Source: Pedobacter panaciterrae (GTDB lineage: Bacteria; Bacteroidota; Bacteroidia; Sphingobacteriales; Sphingobacteriaceae). Taken from it: a stretch of DNA of 64,000 bases. The stretch covers positions 34,464 to 98,463 of the forward strand of contig NZ_LGEL01000007.1 of assembly GCF_001636695.1 (NCBI RefSeq), read 5' to 3'. The position numbers and the translations under genes are program-made. Shown piece after piece: positions 15,763 to 25,735 of the stretch; position 1 is the stretch's first letter, and the number at the start of each line of letters is the position of its first letter. The notes beneath the pieces are model-generated. The model saw only the letters and a list, made by a program, of their open reading frames with translations, did no database searches and had not been told where the DNA came from.

Positions 15763-18474
15763 ATGAAAAGAACCACGCTGGTAGTTCTCATTTTATTTTT
15801 TCTTTCATTTTATACAAGTGCTCAGCAGGCATCTTTAAGCGAGAAATCATCTTCAAATTCAATCTTTCTACGATCGGTATCGGCTAATGGAAGTTATCAC
15901 TGGAAAATTAAAAAAGCTGCTGATGTGACATCACCCGCGGAAAGTATAGCCAGAGTAGGGTATGATGATTCCAGTTGGATTCCTGCTACTGTTCCTGGTA
16001 CTGTACTCACTTCTCTTGTTAACAATGGGATTTATCCTAATCCATATTATGGCGATAACAATAGAAAAGAAAACAAACTGATCCCTGATATCATTGATAC
16101 CGGGATCGAATTCTACCATTACTGGTGGAGAACAGATTTTAAAATACCACAAAATTTTTCAGGCAAGAAAATCTGGCTGAAATTTCATGGTATTAATTAC
16201 CGCTCAGAAATTTGGGTGAACGGTAAGAAAGTCGGGTCTATGGACGGTATGTTTAACGATCAGCAGTTTGATATTACTGCTATGGTGAACATTAGCGGGA
16301 AGAATACTTTAGCAGTTAAAGTAAAGCCTGTTGATGTACCCGGAAACAGTAATAAAAAAAACAATGACAGGCCTGGTGCAATTGGTGAAAACAGAAACGG
16401 AGGCGACGGGGAAATCGGCCGAAATGTAACGATGCTAATGAGTGTAGGCTGGGATTTTACAGCTCCGGACGGTATCAGAGACCGGAATACCGGTTTATGG
16501 AAAGATGTAGAATTGTTTGCAACCGGATCAGTGGTGTTGCAAAATCCATTTGTGAAAGTAAAAATGCCATTGCCTGATACCAGCAGTGCCAGAACCACCA
16601 TTACTGTAGAGGCATTTAATGCTACCAATAAAACACAGGTTGGGACATTATCAGCCAAAGTTACGTCCACAACTGCGGCTGTTAAAAAAAGTGTGACATT
16701 GAAAGCCGGTGAAAGAAAGCTAATAGCGCTGGATCCGGAAACTTACAAGCAATTGATTTTAGCCAATCCTAAATTATGGTGGCCGTTAAATAAAGGCAAA
16801 CAACACCTCTACCAGCTTCAACTTTCCTTTTCGGTTAAGAACATTATCAGTTCCAGCATCAATACTACTTTTGGGGTTCGGGAAATTACTTCTGATCAAA
16901 ATACACCAGATAAATCCAGAAGATTTATAGTGAATGGTGTGCCGATTTTTATCAGAGGATCTAATTGGGTGCCAGAAGCGATGGTCAAAAATACTGAGGA
17001 GCGTACTTATGCTGAATTAAGATATACGAAACAATCGGGCGTTAATTTTTTACGTCTATGGGGCGGAGGAATTGCTGAATCTGATTACTTCTATCGCCTT
17101 TGTGATGAAATGGGAATTATGGTTTGGAGTGAGTTTTGGATTACGGGAGATACCAGGTTTCCAACAGATACTGCCTTGTATTTTAAAAATTTAACAAGTA
17201 CGATTAAACGAATCAGAAACCATGCTTCCTCAGCATATTACGTTTCGGCAAATGAATCCACAGAGATAGAGGGTGCAGGGAAATTGATCTATCAGCTAGA
17301 TCCGACAAAGGGTTACCAGGCACAGTCAGAATGCTGTGGCATACATGATGGAAGTCCATATAAATACGAGAATCCGATGCAATATTTTGAAAATACAGCA
17401 TCAAAAAGAGGAAGCCGTGTGGATGGATTTAACCCCGAGTACGGAACCCCAATTTTGCCGATTCTTTCTTCGTTAAAGCAACTGATGCCGGCAAAAGATC
17501 TTTGGCCAATTAATAAGTCAGTGTGGGATTATTTGGATGGGGGAGGTTTTCATCAGATGACCACCAAATACCATGAAGCCGTTGAGCAATTCGGACAATC
17601 TGCGGACATAGCTGACTATGCAAAAAAAGCGCAGTTTGTCGGTGCAATGAACTTTAGGGCATTATGGGAAGTTTGGAACTACAATAAATTCAATTCCGGT
17701 GATCGTTTTGCAAGCGGGTTGCTGTTCTGGTATCACAATAGTCCTGTTCCACAAACTTCAAGCAGGTTTTACGACTGGTTTTTAGAGCCAACAGCCGGAT
17801 TATATTATTCCCAGAATGCATTGGCACCGCTTCATCCACAATATGATTACCTGAAAAATACGGTTTCAGTATCGAATGATTTTAGAAAGTCGTTTTCTGG
17901 ATACAGACTTAAGGCCGTAGTATATGATATGGATAGTAAACCAGTTTTAAATCTTTCAAAAACAATAGATATCCCTGCAGATGGATTAGCAAAAGATGTA
18001 CTGAAGATTGATTTTCCTGCTAACATTTCACAGGTTCATTTTATCAAACTGACACTTGATGATCAAAAAGGAAAACAGGTTGCTGAGTCATTTTACTGGC
18101 GTTCAAAAGATGAATACAAGGGAGCGTGGACCATCACAGGACCTGCTGTGTCTGGCTTTCAGGATATTAATAAACTTAAAAAGACGGCACTGTCACTTTC
18201 GGTTGAGCACGTGAAGTTAAAAGATAAGGTGATGGTAAAAGCTAAAGTTGCCAACAAGGGGACTTCAATTTCTTTCTTTACGCAGTTGCGATTGGCAGAT
18301 CAGAATGGAGAAAGTATTAAACCGGCATTTTACACGGATAACTTCCTGAATCTCCTTCCGGGAGAGGAGAGATGGATACAGATTGAAATTCCACAGTATA
18401 TTTCCAAAGGAAGGCAAATTATCGTTACAGTGGATAGTTTTAATGCAACAGAAATCAGAGCCGGTCTATTTTGA
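15763..18474 (+). CDS. Glycoside hydrolase family 2 enzyme (exo-glucosaminidase/mannosidase-like)
   Basis: This 903-aa exported glycosidase has a signal peptide ending near residue 20 (FFLSFYTSAQQ). A GH2 sugar-binding jelly roll follows (about 40-240; DSSWIPATVPGTVLTSLVNN, FHGINYRSEIWVNGKKVG), then an Ig-like domain and a TIM barrel (about 370-680; GVNFLRLWGGGIAESDYFYR). The candidate acid/base is Glu498 in SANESTE and the nucleophile is probably Glu559 in FNPEYG. C-terminal beta domains follow. The layout resembles the exo-beta-D-glucosaminidase and beta-mannosidase branch of GH2 more than LacZ. The Asp acid/base of the classical exo-glucosaminidases is not obvious, so specificity is open. 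It is the last gene of the sigma-controlled locus, and a hairpin overlaps its stop codon. Confidence 0.85.
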   Translation: MKRTTLVVLILFFLSFYTSAQQASLSEKSSSNSIFLRSVSANGSYHWKIKKAADVTSPAESIARVGYDDSSWIPATVPGTVLTSLVNNGIYPNPYYGDNNRKENKLIPDIIDTGIEFYHYWWRTDFKIPQNFSGKKIWLKFHGINYRSEIWVNGKKVGSMDGMFNDQQFDITAMVNISGKNTLAVKVKPVDVPGNSNKKNNDRPGAIGENRNGGDGEIGRNVTMLMSVGWDFTAPDGIRDRNTGLWKDVELFATGSVVLQNPFVKVKMPLPDTSSARTTITVEAFNATNKTQVGTLSAKVTSTTAAVKKSVTLKAGERKLIALDPETYKQLILANPKLWWPLNKGKQHLYQLQLSFSVKNIISSSINTTFGVREITSDQNTPDKSRRFIVNGVPIFIRGSNWVPEAMVKNTEERTYAELRYTKQSGVNFLRLWGGGIAESDYFYRLCDEMGIMVWSEFWITGDTRFPTDTALYFKNLTSTIKRIRNHASSAYYVSANESTEIEGAGKLIYQLDPTKGYQAQSECCGIHDGSPYKYENPMQYFENTASKRGSRVDGFNPEYGTPILPILSSLKQLMPAKDLWPINKSVWDYLDGGGFHQMTTKYHEAVEQFGQSADIADYAKKAQFVGAMNFRALWEVWNYNKFNSGDRFASGLLFWYHNSPVPQTSSRFYDWFLEPTAGLYYSQNALAPLHPQYDYLKNTVSVSNDFRKSFSGYRLKAVVYDMDSKPVLNLSKTIDIPADGLAKDVLKIDFPANISQVHFIKLTLDDQKGKQVAESFYWRSKDEYKGAWTITGPAVSGFQDINKLKKTALSLSVEHVKLKDKVMVKAKVANKGTSISFFTQLRLADQNGESIKPAFYTDNFLNLLPGEERWIQIEIPQYISKGRQIIVTVDSFNATEIRAGLF

Positions 18475-18486
18475 CCAGCTCTGATT
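18453..18486. terminator. Bidirectional terminator-like hairpin between convergent genes
   Basis: AATCAGAGC and GCTCTGATT form a 9-bp perfect stem, extended by GGTC/GACC after one mismatch, around a short loop that includes the stop codon of the GH2 gene. It lies between the convergent GH2 and efflux outer-membrane genes and could end transcripts from both sides. No long T-tract is present. Confidence 0.6.
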
Positions 18487-18499
18487 ATAAACTGTTGTT

Positions 18500-19933
18500 C
18501 TATTTCCAACCTCCACCAAGTTCCTGGTAGATGTTGGTTACAGCGTTAAGCTGGTTCTTTTTTGTTTCTATGAGCTCTAGTTTGGATTCCAGTGCATCTC
18601 TTTGAGTCATTAACACTTCCAGATAATCTGCTCTTGCTGATTTAAATAAATCATTACAGATGTCGATAGATTTGTTAAGTGCGCCTACTTGTTCCGACTT
18701 CAAGCGATAACCCTTTTCCAGGTTATCAATGTTAGACATTTGAGTAGAAACCTCCAGATATCCATTTAAAATGGTTCTTTCATAGTTGTACATGGCCTGA
18801 AGCTGGCGCAGGTTTGCATTTTTAAACTCAGCCTTAATCGCATTTCTATTGATCAGTGGCCCGGCAAGATCTCCTGCAAGTGAGTAAAGCATCGATTCCG
18901 GGAATTTCACCAGATAAGATGGCTTAAATGCCTGAAATCCGAATGCTGCGGAAATGTCCAGTGATGGGTAGAATTCTGCTTTTGCCACTTTTACATCCAG
19001 TTTTGCAGCTACAAGTTCCAGCTCAGCCTGTTTAATATCCGGTCTGTTGGCCAGCAATTGTGAAGGGATACCTGTGCGAACTGCTCCAGGTACCAGATTT
19101 AAGAAATTGCCCTTGTCCCTTGGGATTTCCTGTGGATAACGACCAAGTAAAAAGTTGATTTTATTCTCGCTCTCTTTGATCTTTTGAAGAATATCAAACT
19201 CCATACTTTGGGAATTGAGTACCTCCGCTTTAAACTTCTGAACGGCCAGTTCAGTTACTCTGGTCGCTTCTTTTTGAATTTTCACGATCTCAAGGGCATT
19301 CTTTTGCAGCTGGATGTTTTGCCTGACAATTTCCAGCTGATTATCCAGGGATAGTAATTCATAGTAAGAATTAGCTACCTCGGCGACTAGATTGGTCAAC
19401 ACAAAGTTTTTACCTTCTACAGAAGATAAATATCTGCTGATCGCCGCTTTTTTAGAGTTGCGCAATTTTTTCCAGATGTCTACTTCCCAGTTTGCATAAA
19501 CTGCGGCGGTATAATCCATCAAAGGATCCGGAGTTTCTTTTCCCGGAGCAATTTCCGTAGAGGCATCGCCGGCACCCTGACTGGTATATCTTCCTACTTT
19601 TTCAACTCCAAGGCCAAGCTTTCCGCTGACGCTTGGTAATAGCGCTCCCTGTTTGAATTTGATGTCATTCTTTGCTATCTCAACTTCCTGAAGAGTGATC
19701 ATCAGCTCCTGATTGCGTTTAAGAGCTGTGTCTATCAGATTCACCAGATTAGGATCAGTAAAAAAGCTTCTCCATTCAAGGGCAGCCATATTGGTTGTGT
19801 CCCTGTTGTTTGTATAGGAATCCGGGGTTGATCGGTTTTCAGTCTGCTGCGTAATCGCAGGGATTTTACAGCTTGCAATGGCCAGACAGATGCCCAGCAA
19901 GACAATGCATTTATATATCCTGTGTTTATACAT
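18500..19933 (-). CDS. RND efflux outer-membrane channel lipoprotein (NodT/OprM family)
   Basis: This TolC-like outer-membrane factor completes a tripartite efflux pump with the two genes upstream. The first ATG (19931-19933) overlaps the stop of the RND pump gene by 8 bp; a TTG three codons earlier is a less likely start. A lipoprotein signal with lipobox IASC is visible near residue 22 (LLGICLAIASCKIP). The body has the duplicated outer-membrane efflux repeats of coiled-coil helices (ALKRNQELMITLQEVEIAKN and LLANRPDIKQAELELVAAKL, the latter with the family-typical NRPDIKQAE). The length of about 477 aa is normal. Co-transcription with the pump and adaptor is supported by the overlap. Confidence 0.92.
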   Translation of the reverse strand: MYKHRIYKCIVLLGICLAIASCKIPAITQQTENRSTPDSYTNNRDTTNMAALEWRSFFTDPNLVNLIDTALKRNQELMITLQEVEIAKNDIKFKQGALLPSVSGKLGLGVEKVGRYTSQGAGDASTEIAPGKETPDPLMDYTAAVYANWEVDIWKKLRNSKKAAISRYLSSVEGKNFVLTNLVAEVANSYYELLSLDNQLEIVRQNIQLQKNALEIVKIQKEATRVTELAVQKFKAEVLNSQSMEFDILQKIKESENKINFLLGRYPQEIPRDKGNFLNLVPGAVRTGIPSQLLANRPDIKQAELELVAAKLDVKVAKAEFYPSLDISAAFGFQAFKPSYLVKFPESMLYSLAGDLAGPLINRNAIKAEFKNANLRQLQAMYNYERTILNGYLEVSTQMSNIDNLEKGYRLKSEQVGALNKSIDICNDLFKSARADYLEVLMTQRDALESKLELIETKKNQLNAVTNIYQELGGGWK

Positions 19934-22900
19934 TGTGATCAATTTCTTCGGTTAATGGATTTTCTTCTTCGTTCTTAATAAGCTTATGTTTTTCCGCGAT
20001 ACTGGCAAATATGTAGTATAATCCCGGTATGATCAGTACACCGAAAATAGTTCCGAAGAGCATACCTCCGGCAGCCGCTGTACCAATTGTTCTGTTTCCT
20101 ATTTTACCTGGTCCGCTAGCCATAACCAGAGGAATTAATCCGGCTATAAATGCAAACGAGGTCATAAGAATAGGACGGAACCTGACTCTCGATCCTTCCA
20201 GAGCAGCTTTCAGTACGGTAGCTCCTTCACGGTGTTTTTGAACAGCAAATTCTACAATTAACACGGCATTCTTACCGAGTAATCCTATGAGCATTACCAT
20301 TGCCACCTGTGCGTAGATGTTGTTTTCCAATCCCAATATTTTCAACAGCAGGAATGCTCCGAAAATTCCCGCCGGGAGTGAAAGGATTACTGTTAGTGGA
20401 AGAATAAAGCTTTCATACTGAGCCGCCAGGATCAGGTATACAAATCCGAGACAGATCAGGAAGATATAAATGGCTTCATTTCCCCGCGATACTTCATCTT
20501 TGGAAATACCTGCCCAGTCGATTCCAAATCCTCTTGGTAAGGTTTTTTGAGCCACTTCATTAATGGCATCAATAGCCGCCCCACTACTATATCCCGGTGC
20601 AGAAGAACCGCTGATCTCTGAGGCATTGTACATGTTATGGCGGGTGATTTCGGACAGGCCGTAAACTTTTTCCATCTTCATGAAGGCCGAGAACGGCACC
20701 ATCTTATCACTGTCGTTCTTTACATACAACTTCAGAATATCTTCAGGTAATGCGCGATACTCTGGTGATGCCTGTACCATTACTTTGTACTGGTGGTCAT
20801 ATTGGATAAAGTTGGTCTCATAGTTACTTCCTACCAATGTAGAAAGCGTGTTCATCGCATTTTCAATGGTAATGCCTTTTTGCTGGGCAATGTCATTGTC
20901 TACACGGAGCATGTATTGCGGAAAACTGGCACTGTAAAAGGTGAATACCGATGACAGTTCAGGACGCTTACTAAGTTCCTTAACAAAGTCCCTGCTTACC
21001 GTTTCCATTTTCTTATAGTCGCCCGATCCTGCTTTGTCCAGCAAGCGCAATTCAAAACCACCGGCAGCTCCGTATCCCGGTACGGCAGGAGGCTGGAAGA
21101 ACTCAATGGTGGCACCCTGAACATCTTTGGATTTTTCTTCCAGTTCGCTAATGATTTCCTGAACGGAGTGTTTTCTATCCTCCCAGCTTTTTAAATTGAT
21201 CAGACACGTTCCAGAGTTAGAACCTGTTCCTTCGGTTAGGATCTCGTAACCTGCAAGAGAAGAAACGGATTGCACACCATCAATTTTCTCTGCAATTTTC
21301 TGTAGTTTTTCTGCTATCTGATTGGTTCTTTCCAGTGATGAACCCGGAGGAGTTTGTATGATCGCGTAGAACATTCCCTGATCTTCGTTCGGAATAAATC
21401 CTGAAGGCAAGGTGTTATTGATGAAATAAGTTCCGGCACAGAAAGCAAGCAGCATCAGGAAGGTAACCATTCTGCGGTTTACAATAGCACCCAGTATTTT
21501 CTGATACCTTCCTGAAAGTTTGTTGAAACCATTATTGAATCCACCGAGGAATTTATCCATTGCGGTTTTCTTTTTAGGTTTACCATGATTGTTTTTTAAG
21601 ATTATGGCACAAAGTGCAGGAGTAAGGGTCAATGCTACTATACCTGATAGAATGATGGCAGTTGCCATTGTTATGGAAAATTGCCGGTAGAATATGCCTA
21701 CGGGGCCCGACATAAACGCAACCGGAATAAATACCGCGGCCATTAAGAAAGTAATGGCAATAATTGCCCCACTGATTTCATGAATTGCCTTTTTTGTAGC
21801 CTTACGGGGTGAGAGGTGTTCTTCTTCCATCTTGGCATGTACGGCCTCTATCACTACAATGGCATCATCTACTACTACCCCGATGGCAAGTACCAATGCA
21901 AACAGGGTAATTAAGTTTAAGGTAATACCAAAGAATTGCATAAACACAAATGTTCCGATCAGTGATACAGGTACAGCAATGGCAGGGATCAACGTAGAAC
22001 GCCAATCACCTAGGAAGAGGAATACAACTAAGCCCACCAGGATAAAGGCTTCTACCAGGGTGTGAATTACTTTGTCAATTGAGGCATTCAGGAATTTGGA
22101 AACGTCATAACTGATCTCATAGTCCATCCCTTTAGGAAAGGAACTTTTTTTGATCTCTTCCATTTTTGTCTTGATGTCTTTGATCACCTGACTGGCATTA
22201 CTTCCATAGGATTGCTTTACAGTAATGGCGGCAGATGGTCTGCCGTTCAGGTTCGAATAGATATCATACATTGAACTTCCGAATTCTATGGTTGCAACAT
22301 CTTTAAGTCTTAGGATCTCTCCGTTTGAACTGGATCTTAAGATAATGTTTTCATATCCCTCTTTGGTAGTGAACCTTCCGGGATATTTCAATACATATTC
22401 AAAGGTCTGCGATCTTTTACCGGAACTTTCTCCGGTTTTACCTGGCGAAGCTTCAAGACTTTGCTGATTCAATGCCTCCAGTACTTCGTCAGCAGAGATT
22501 TTATAAGCAAGCATCCGGTCTGGTTTCAGCCAAATCCTCATTGCATATTCCCGGTTACCGAGGATATCGGCAACACCAACACCGTCCACCCGTTTTAATT
22601 CGGATAATACGTTGATGTCTGCGAAGTTAAACAGGAACTTCTGATCCATCTTGGGATCGGTACTAAAAAGATTGATGTACATGAGCATGTTAGACTCTTC
22701 ACGCGTAATCTTTACACCTTCACGAACTACCAGTGGCGGGAGTTTATTCACCACGGAAGCTACTCTGTTCTGTATGTTTACCGAAGCCTGGTTGGGGTCA
22801 GTTCCGAGGTTAAAAACTACCTGTATACTGGCCTCTCCGTCGTTACCGGCATCAGACGCCATGTATTTCATTCCGGGTACACCGTTGATGGCCCTTTCAA

Positions 22901-23093
22901 GCGGAATGATTACTGATTTGATCATGAGCTCGCCGTTAGCTCCGGGATATTCGGCAGTGATGTTCACCTTTGGGGGAGAAATAGAAGGAAATTGTGTTAC
23001 CGGTAAATGGGTCATGGCCAAAAAACCAAGGAACACAATGATGAGCGATATTACTATCGAGAGGACAGGCCTCTGTATAAATTTATTAAACAT
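19926..23093 (-). CDS. RND family efflux pump, HAE1 (hydrophobe/amphiphile) type
   Basis: This 1055-aa inner-membrane proton antiporter would pump hydrophobic compounds or drugs out through the neighbouring adaptor and outer-membrane channel. The start MFNKFIQRPVLSIVISLIIV is typical of the family. Twelve transmembrane segments and two large periplasmic loops are recognisable. The proton-relay residues are kept: the Asp-Asp pair in transmembrane segment 4 (IGVVVDDAIVVIEAVHAKME, near residue 405) and the lysine in segment 10 (MLIGLLGKNAVLIVEFAVQK, near 940). The family-typical loop motif ALTLTPALCAIIL is also present. The adaptor gene ends 27 bp upstream. Substrates cannot be predicted, and no local repressor gene is seen. 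Confidence 0.95.
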   Translation of the reverse strand: MFNKFIQRPVLSIVISLIIVFLGFLAMTHLPVTQFPSISPPKVNITAEYPGANGELMIKSVIIPLERAINGVPGMKYMASDAGNDGEASIQVVFNLGTDPNQASVNIQNRVASVVNKLPPLVVREGVKITREESNMLMYINLFSTDPKMDQKFLFNFADINVLSELKRVDGVGVADILGNREYAMRIWLKPDRMLAYKISADEVLEALNQQSLEASPGKTGESSGKRSQTFEYVLKYPGRFTTKEGYENIILRSSSNGEILRLKDVATIEFGSSMYDIYSNLNGRPSAAITVKQSYGSNASQVIKDIKTKMEEIKKSSFPKGMDYEISYDVSKFLNASIDKVIHTLVEAFILVGLVVFLFLGDWRSTLIPAIAVPVSLIGTFVFMQFFGITLNLITLFALVLAIGVVVDDAIVVIEAVHAKMEEEHLSPRKATKKAIHEISGAIIAITFLMAAVFIPVAFMSGPVGIFYRQFSITMATAIILSGIVALTLTPALCAIILKNNHGKPKKKTAMDKFLGGFNNGFNKLSGRYQKILGAIVNRRMVTFLMLLAFCAGTYFINNTLPSGFIPNEDQGMFYAIIQTPPGSSLERTNQIAEKLQKIAEKIDGVQSVSSLAGYEILTEGTGSNSGTCLINLKSWEDRKHSVQEIISELEEKSKDVQGATIEFFQPPAVPGYGAAGGFELRLLDKAGSGDYKKMETVSRDFVKELSKRPELSSVFTFYSASFPQYMLRVDNDIAQQKGITIENAMNTLSTLVGSNYETNFIQYDHQYKVMVQASPEYRALPEDILKLYVKNDSDKMVPFSAFMKMEKVYGLSEITRHNMYNASEISGSSAPGYSSGAAIDAINEVAQKTLPRGFGIDWAGISKDEVSRGNEAIYIFLICLGFVYLILAAQYESFILPLTVILSLPAGIFGAFLLLKILGLENNIYAQVAMVMLIGLLGKNAVLIVEFAVQKHREGATVLKAALEGSRVRFRPILMTSFAFIAGLIPLVMASGPGKIGNRTIGTAAAGGMLFGTIFGVLIIPGLYYIFASIAEKHKLIKNEEENPLTEEIDHNV

Positions 23094-23120
23094 TGATTTT
23101 CTTGTTAAGGGATTGAACCA

Positions 23121-24206
23121 CTATTCCGCTTTTAATCTCAAGTGATTGATGACTTCGGCAGGAGCGATGTATTCAAATTTGATTTTGTCATCATCCTTTA
23201 CCTTCTGAACACCTTCAAGCAGAATCTTATCCTCTTGAGAAAGATTACTTTCTACCACATACAAATCAGACATTTCTCCGGTGATGGTAATGTTCCTTGA
23301 TTTAACTACACCATTCTTGTCAACCACAAAAACATACATTTTATCCTGAATTTCGTAGGTTGCCTTTTGAGGAATAATGAGTGCATTTTTGAGTGGTACC
23401 ACCATGCGGATTTTACCCGTTTCACCATTTTTTAGCAGACGGTCCGGATTTGGAAATCTTGCCCGGAAAGCGATATTTCCAGTTTCATTATTAAATTCGC
23501 TTTCAATGGTTTCTACTTCACCTTTGTATTTCAAAAGCTCATTGTTTGCTAAAAGAAGGCTTACCTTATTGTCCCCGCGACCCTTGATATTTGTTTGGTA
23601 ATCCAGGTATTCCGGCTCAGAAACGTTAAAGTAAGCGAACATCTGGCTGTTATCCGAAAGGCTGGTCAGTAATTCTCCCTCATCAACAAGGCTTCCCTGT
23701 TTCAATGGGATACGGTCTATGGTACCATCAAAAGGTGCCCTGATCTCAGTAGCTGAAAGGTGAAACTTTGCCATGGATGTTTCGGCTTTTGCCTGATCAA
23801 GTTTTGCCTGAGCCATCGCAAGCTCATTTTTTGAAACTACATTTTTATCAGATAACGTTTTGGTATTCTGCAACTCAATTTCTGCAGCTCTGGTTTCGGC
23901 CTGCGCTTTCAGCAATTCTGCTTCATATACTTTAGGCATAATTTTGAACAAGAGCTGACCAGCTTTTACAGATTGACCTTCGTCTACGTAAATGGTTTGC
24001 AGATAACCTTTTTCCAGTGCCCGGACTTCGATATTCCGAACAGATTTTACCTGAGAAACATATTCTTTGGTAAATGAGGTATCAATTTTTAGAGGGGTAG
24101 TTACCATATATTTGCTGGCTTCTTCCTTTTCTTCTTTTTTTTCAGACGTACAGCTTGTATAGCACAACACGGCGCACAAGCCCGAGAGCATTACAATTTT
24201 CTTCAT
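23121..24206 (-). CDS. RND efflux periplasmic adaptor (membrane fusion lipoprotein)
   Basis: This 361-aa adaptor bridges the inner-membrane pump and the outer-membrane channel. A lipoprotein signal with lipobox YTSC is present near residue 19. After a charged linker come the lipoyl/biotinyl halves (IEVRALEKGYLQTIYVDEGQ and LSATEIRAPFDGTIDRIPLK), separated by a coiled-coil hairpin (about 90-150, AETRAAEIELQNTKTLSDKN), then beta-barrel and membrane-proximal domains. It is the first gene of the adaptor, pump, channel operon. The region upstream (24207-24352) would contain its promoter; a CCTGTACAGG palindrome at 24302-24311 is about 95 bp before the start. Confidence 0.92.
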   Translation of the reverse strand: MKKIVMLSGLCAVLCYTSCTSEKKEEKEEASKYMVTTPLKIDTSFTKEYVSQVKSVRNIEVRALEKGYLQTIYVDEGQSVKAGQLLFKIMPKVYEAELLKAQAETRAAEIELQNTKTLSDKNVVSKNELAMAQAKLDQAKAETSMAKFHLSATEIRAPFDGTIDRIPLKQGSLVDEGELLTSLSDNSQMFAYFNVSEPEYLDYQTNIKGRGDNKVSLLLANNELLKYKGEVETIESEFNNETGNIAFRARFPNPDRLLKNGETGKIRMVVPLKNALIIPQKATYEIQDKMYVFVVDKNGVVKSRNITITGEMSDLYVVESNLSQEDKILLEGVQKVKDDDKIKFEYIAPAEVINHLRLKAE

Positions 24207-24352
24207 AATATTAATTGGTTATTAATCGATTTGATGATCTGGAATCAGAGATTCCCTGGAATGAGAAATAGCATCAGTTGCCGGGTATGGAACCAGAATT
24301 ACCTGTACAGGCAGGTATGATTACGCTTTCGATAACTGAAGCGTATTGTTGA

Positions 24353-24757
24353 TCATATTTTTAGAACGCGTTGTAATATATACTTGTAAGAGGAAGTATA
24401 AGATAAATGTTTGCAAAACGGCAAACGGTTTTTGACGTAATTGTCTGAATATATTAAGATTGAGGCGTAGGCGATTGTTATAAAGTAGTTGACTGGCAAC
24501 GCAGATTTCCTGGCACATACAAGATCATCATCATCATCTTCAACAGTAATGAAGCTATCTCTTTTTTCACCCGGGGTGTTGCTGTTAATTACAGGCAGTT
24601 CCTGATTGGTATTGACAATTTTTGTTTGCTGCGTTTTTTCGATATTTCCGGAAACTGAATAGCCGATCCTCTGGTTACCGGGTTCTGAAAAAACATAACC
24701 AGATGCTCCTAATATCAGGAAACACAGAGATAAAAAGAATACAGCAGCGGTTTTCAT
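24353..24757 (-). CDS. Conserved hypothetical membrane-associated protein
   Basis: I place the start at the ATG followed by KTAAVFFLSLCFLILGASGY, giving about 134 aa; an in-frame start four codons upstream is possible. The N-terminus is a hydrophobic signal or anchor. A low-complexity linker and an acidic stretch (VEDDDDDL) follow, then a hydrophobic segment (LPVNYFITIAYASILIYSDN) and a C-terminal part ending HLSYTSSYKYILQRVLKI. Proteins with this acidic run and the SYTSSYKYI-type ending occur, as I recall, as hypothetical proteins in Sphingobacteriaceae. The function is unknown. It is separated from the efflux operon by about 150 bp and lies on the same strand. Confidence 0.55.
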   Translation of the reverse strand: MKTAAVFFLSLCFLILGASGYVFSEPGNQRIGYSVSGNIEKTQQTKIVNTNQELPVINSNTPGEKRDSFITVEDDDDDLVCARKSALPVNYFITIAYASILIYSDNYVKNRLPFCKHLSYTSSYKYILQRVLKI

Positions 24758-24847
24758 ATCCGGCCACAAAAATAGTATTAGCCATGAAAGTTATAGCGCA
24801 CTAATTTTTTTTATCTGTCAGAATTTTGTCAATAAATTATGAGGTTC

Positions 24848-25735
24848 TTAGAAATGAACAACTGCAGAATCAACCAGCCACTGATCATTAATCGAAACAC
24901 TAAAGCTGGCCGGCGTAGATGGCGCAAGTAGTTTGCCTTTCACAATGGTACGCTTGTTTCTGTAAATCGGTACACTCAGTGTTTTTCTTACACCGCCTCC
25001 TGATATCTCAATTAAAATTGGCCTTTCAGTGCTGAGAATATAAATGCTGATTGGGCCATTTGTACTGCTTACTTCATAACCAGCATTGTCGTCTATACGA
25101 CCGAATGTTTTCTGATTGTCCAGCATAAATCCAGTAGCTTCAAAATTAAGATCGACTATATATTCCTGTACATCTTCAACAATTACTTCCAGTTTACCAA
25201 CAACCCGTTGCAGGGTAAGGTTTACCGTTTGATTTCCTCCAATACTGACTCTGGATTTAGCATAAAAAGTATCATCGGTTTTATAATGCTTATCGGCCAT
25301 GGTAGGGTTAGGCTGCCAGTATTGCATGTTTGCTTCAGAAAGAGGCAATAGTATAGGGACTTCATTGTCGCGATAATATTTATTGATCCCAAAAGGTGAT
25401 TTGGAACCAACGGCAATAAATATGTATTCACCAATTGGCAGATCGAAGTAGATCTGGCCCAGGTCAGGTGCATCACTGGTTTGGGTTGCCCTATGGTATT
25501 CGGAGCCAGTTTCTGCATTAAATATAATGAAGGTTAATTGATTAACTAAATTTTTTAAGGGCGTGACCAAAGATGATGCTTCTGCACCATCCAGACTTAC
25601 TATTTCTTTCTCTGCAGCCAAACTGACTTTGTAGGTTTTTTTACCTGGCTCAGGAGTTCTCTCTTCGGTTCTTTTACTACATGCTGTTAATAACAGGATG
25701 TAAATGATTGACAGGGTGAACGTTAATTTTTTCAT
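24848..25735 (-). CDS. FimB/Mfa2-like fimbrial anchor lipoprotein (tentative)
   Basis: I choose the ATG followed by KKLTFTLSIIYILLLTACSK, a clear lipoprotein signal with lipobox LTAC; an upstream in-frame start at 25765 would spoil the signal peptide. The mature 295-aa chain is rich in beta strands and carries a pattern I associate with Mfa2/FimB-type adhesin anchors: NQLTFIIFNAETG, then a transthyretin-like segment, then VNLTLQRVVGKLEVIVEDV near the middle. These proteins anchor or regulate fimbriae in Bacteroidales. No fimbrial major subunit lies nearby, so here it may be a standalone surface lipoprotein. Family assignment is moderately secure; the role is inferred. Confidence 0.55.
   Translation of the reverse strand: MKKLTFTLSIIYILLLTACSKRTEERTPEPGKKTYKVSLAAEKEIVSLDGAEASSLVTPLKNLVNQLTFIIFNAETGSEYHRATQTSDAPDLGQIYFDLPIGEYIFIAVGSKSPFGINKYYRDNEVPILLPLSEANMQYWQPNPTMADKHYKTDDTFYAKSRVSIGGNQTVNLTLQRVVGKLEVIVEDVQEYIVDLNFEATGFMLDNQKTFGRIDDNAGYEVSSTNGPISIYILSTERPILIEISGGGVRKTLSVPIYRNKRTIVKGKLLAPSTPASFSVSINDQWLVDSAVVHF

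Noticed and set aside
24302-24311. CCTGTACAGG palindrome between the efflux operon and the hypothetical gene
   Set aside because: Only 10 bp, single copy, no regulator nearby; mentioned in the adaptor entry but too weak for a regulatory call.
24321-24518. Alternative minus-strand frame overlapping the hypothetical gene at 24353-24757
   Set aside because: It overlaps in another frame a longer reading frame that has a clean hydrophobic N-terminus and a C-terminus I recognise from related hypothetical proteins; no sign of its own.
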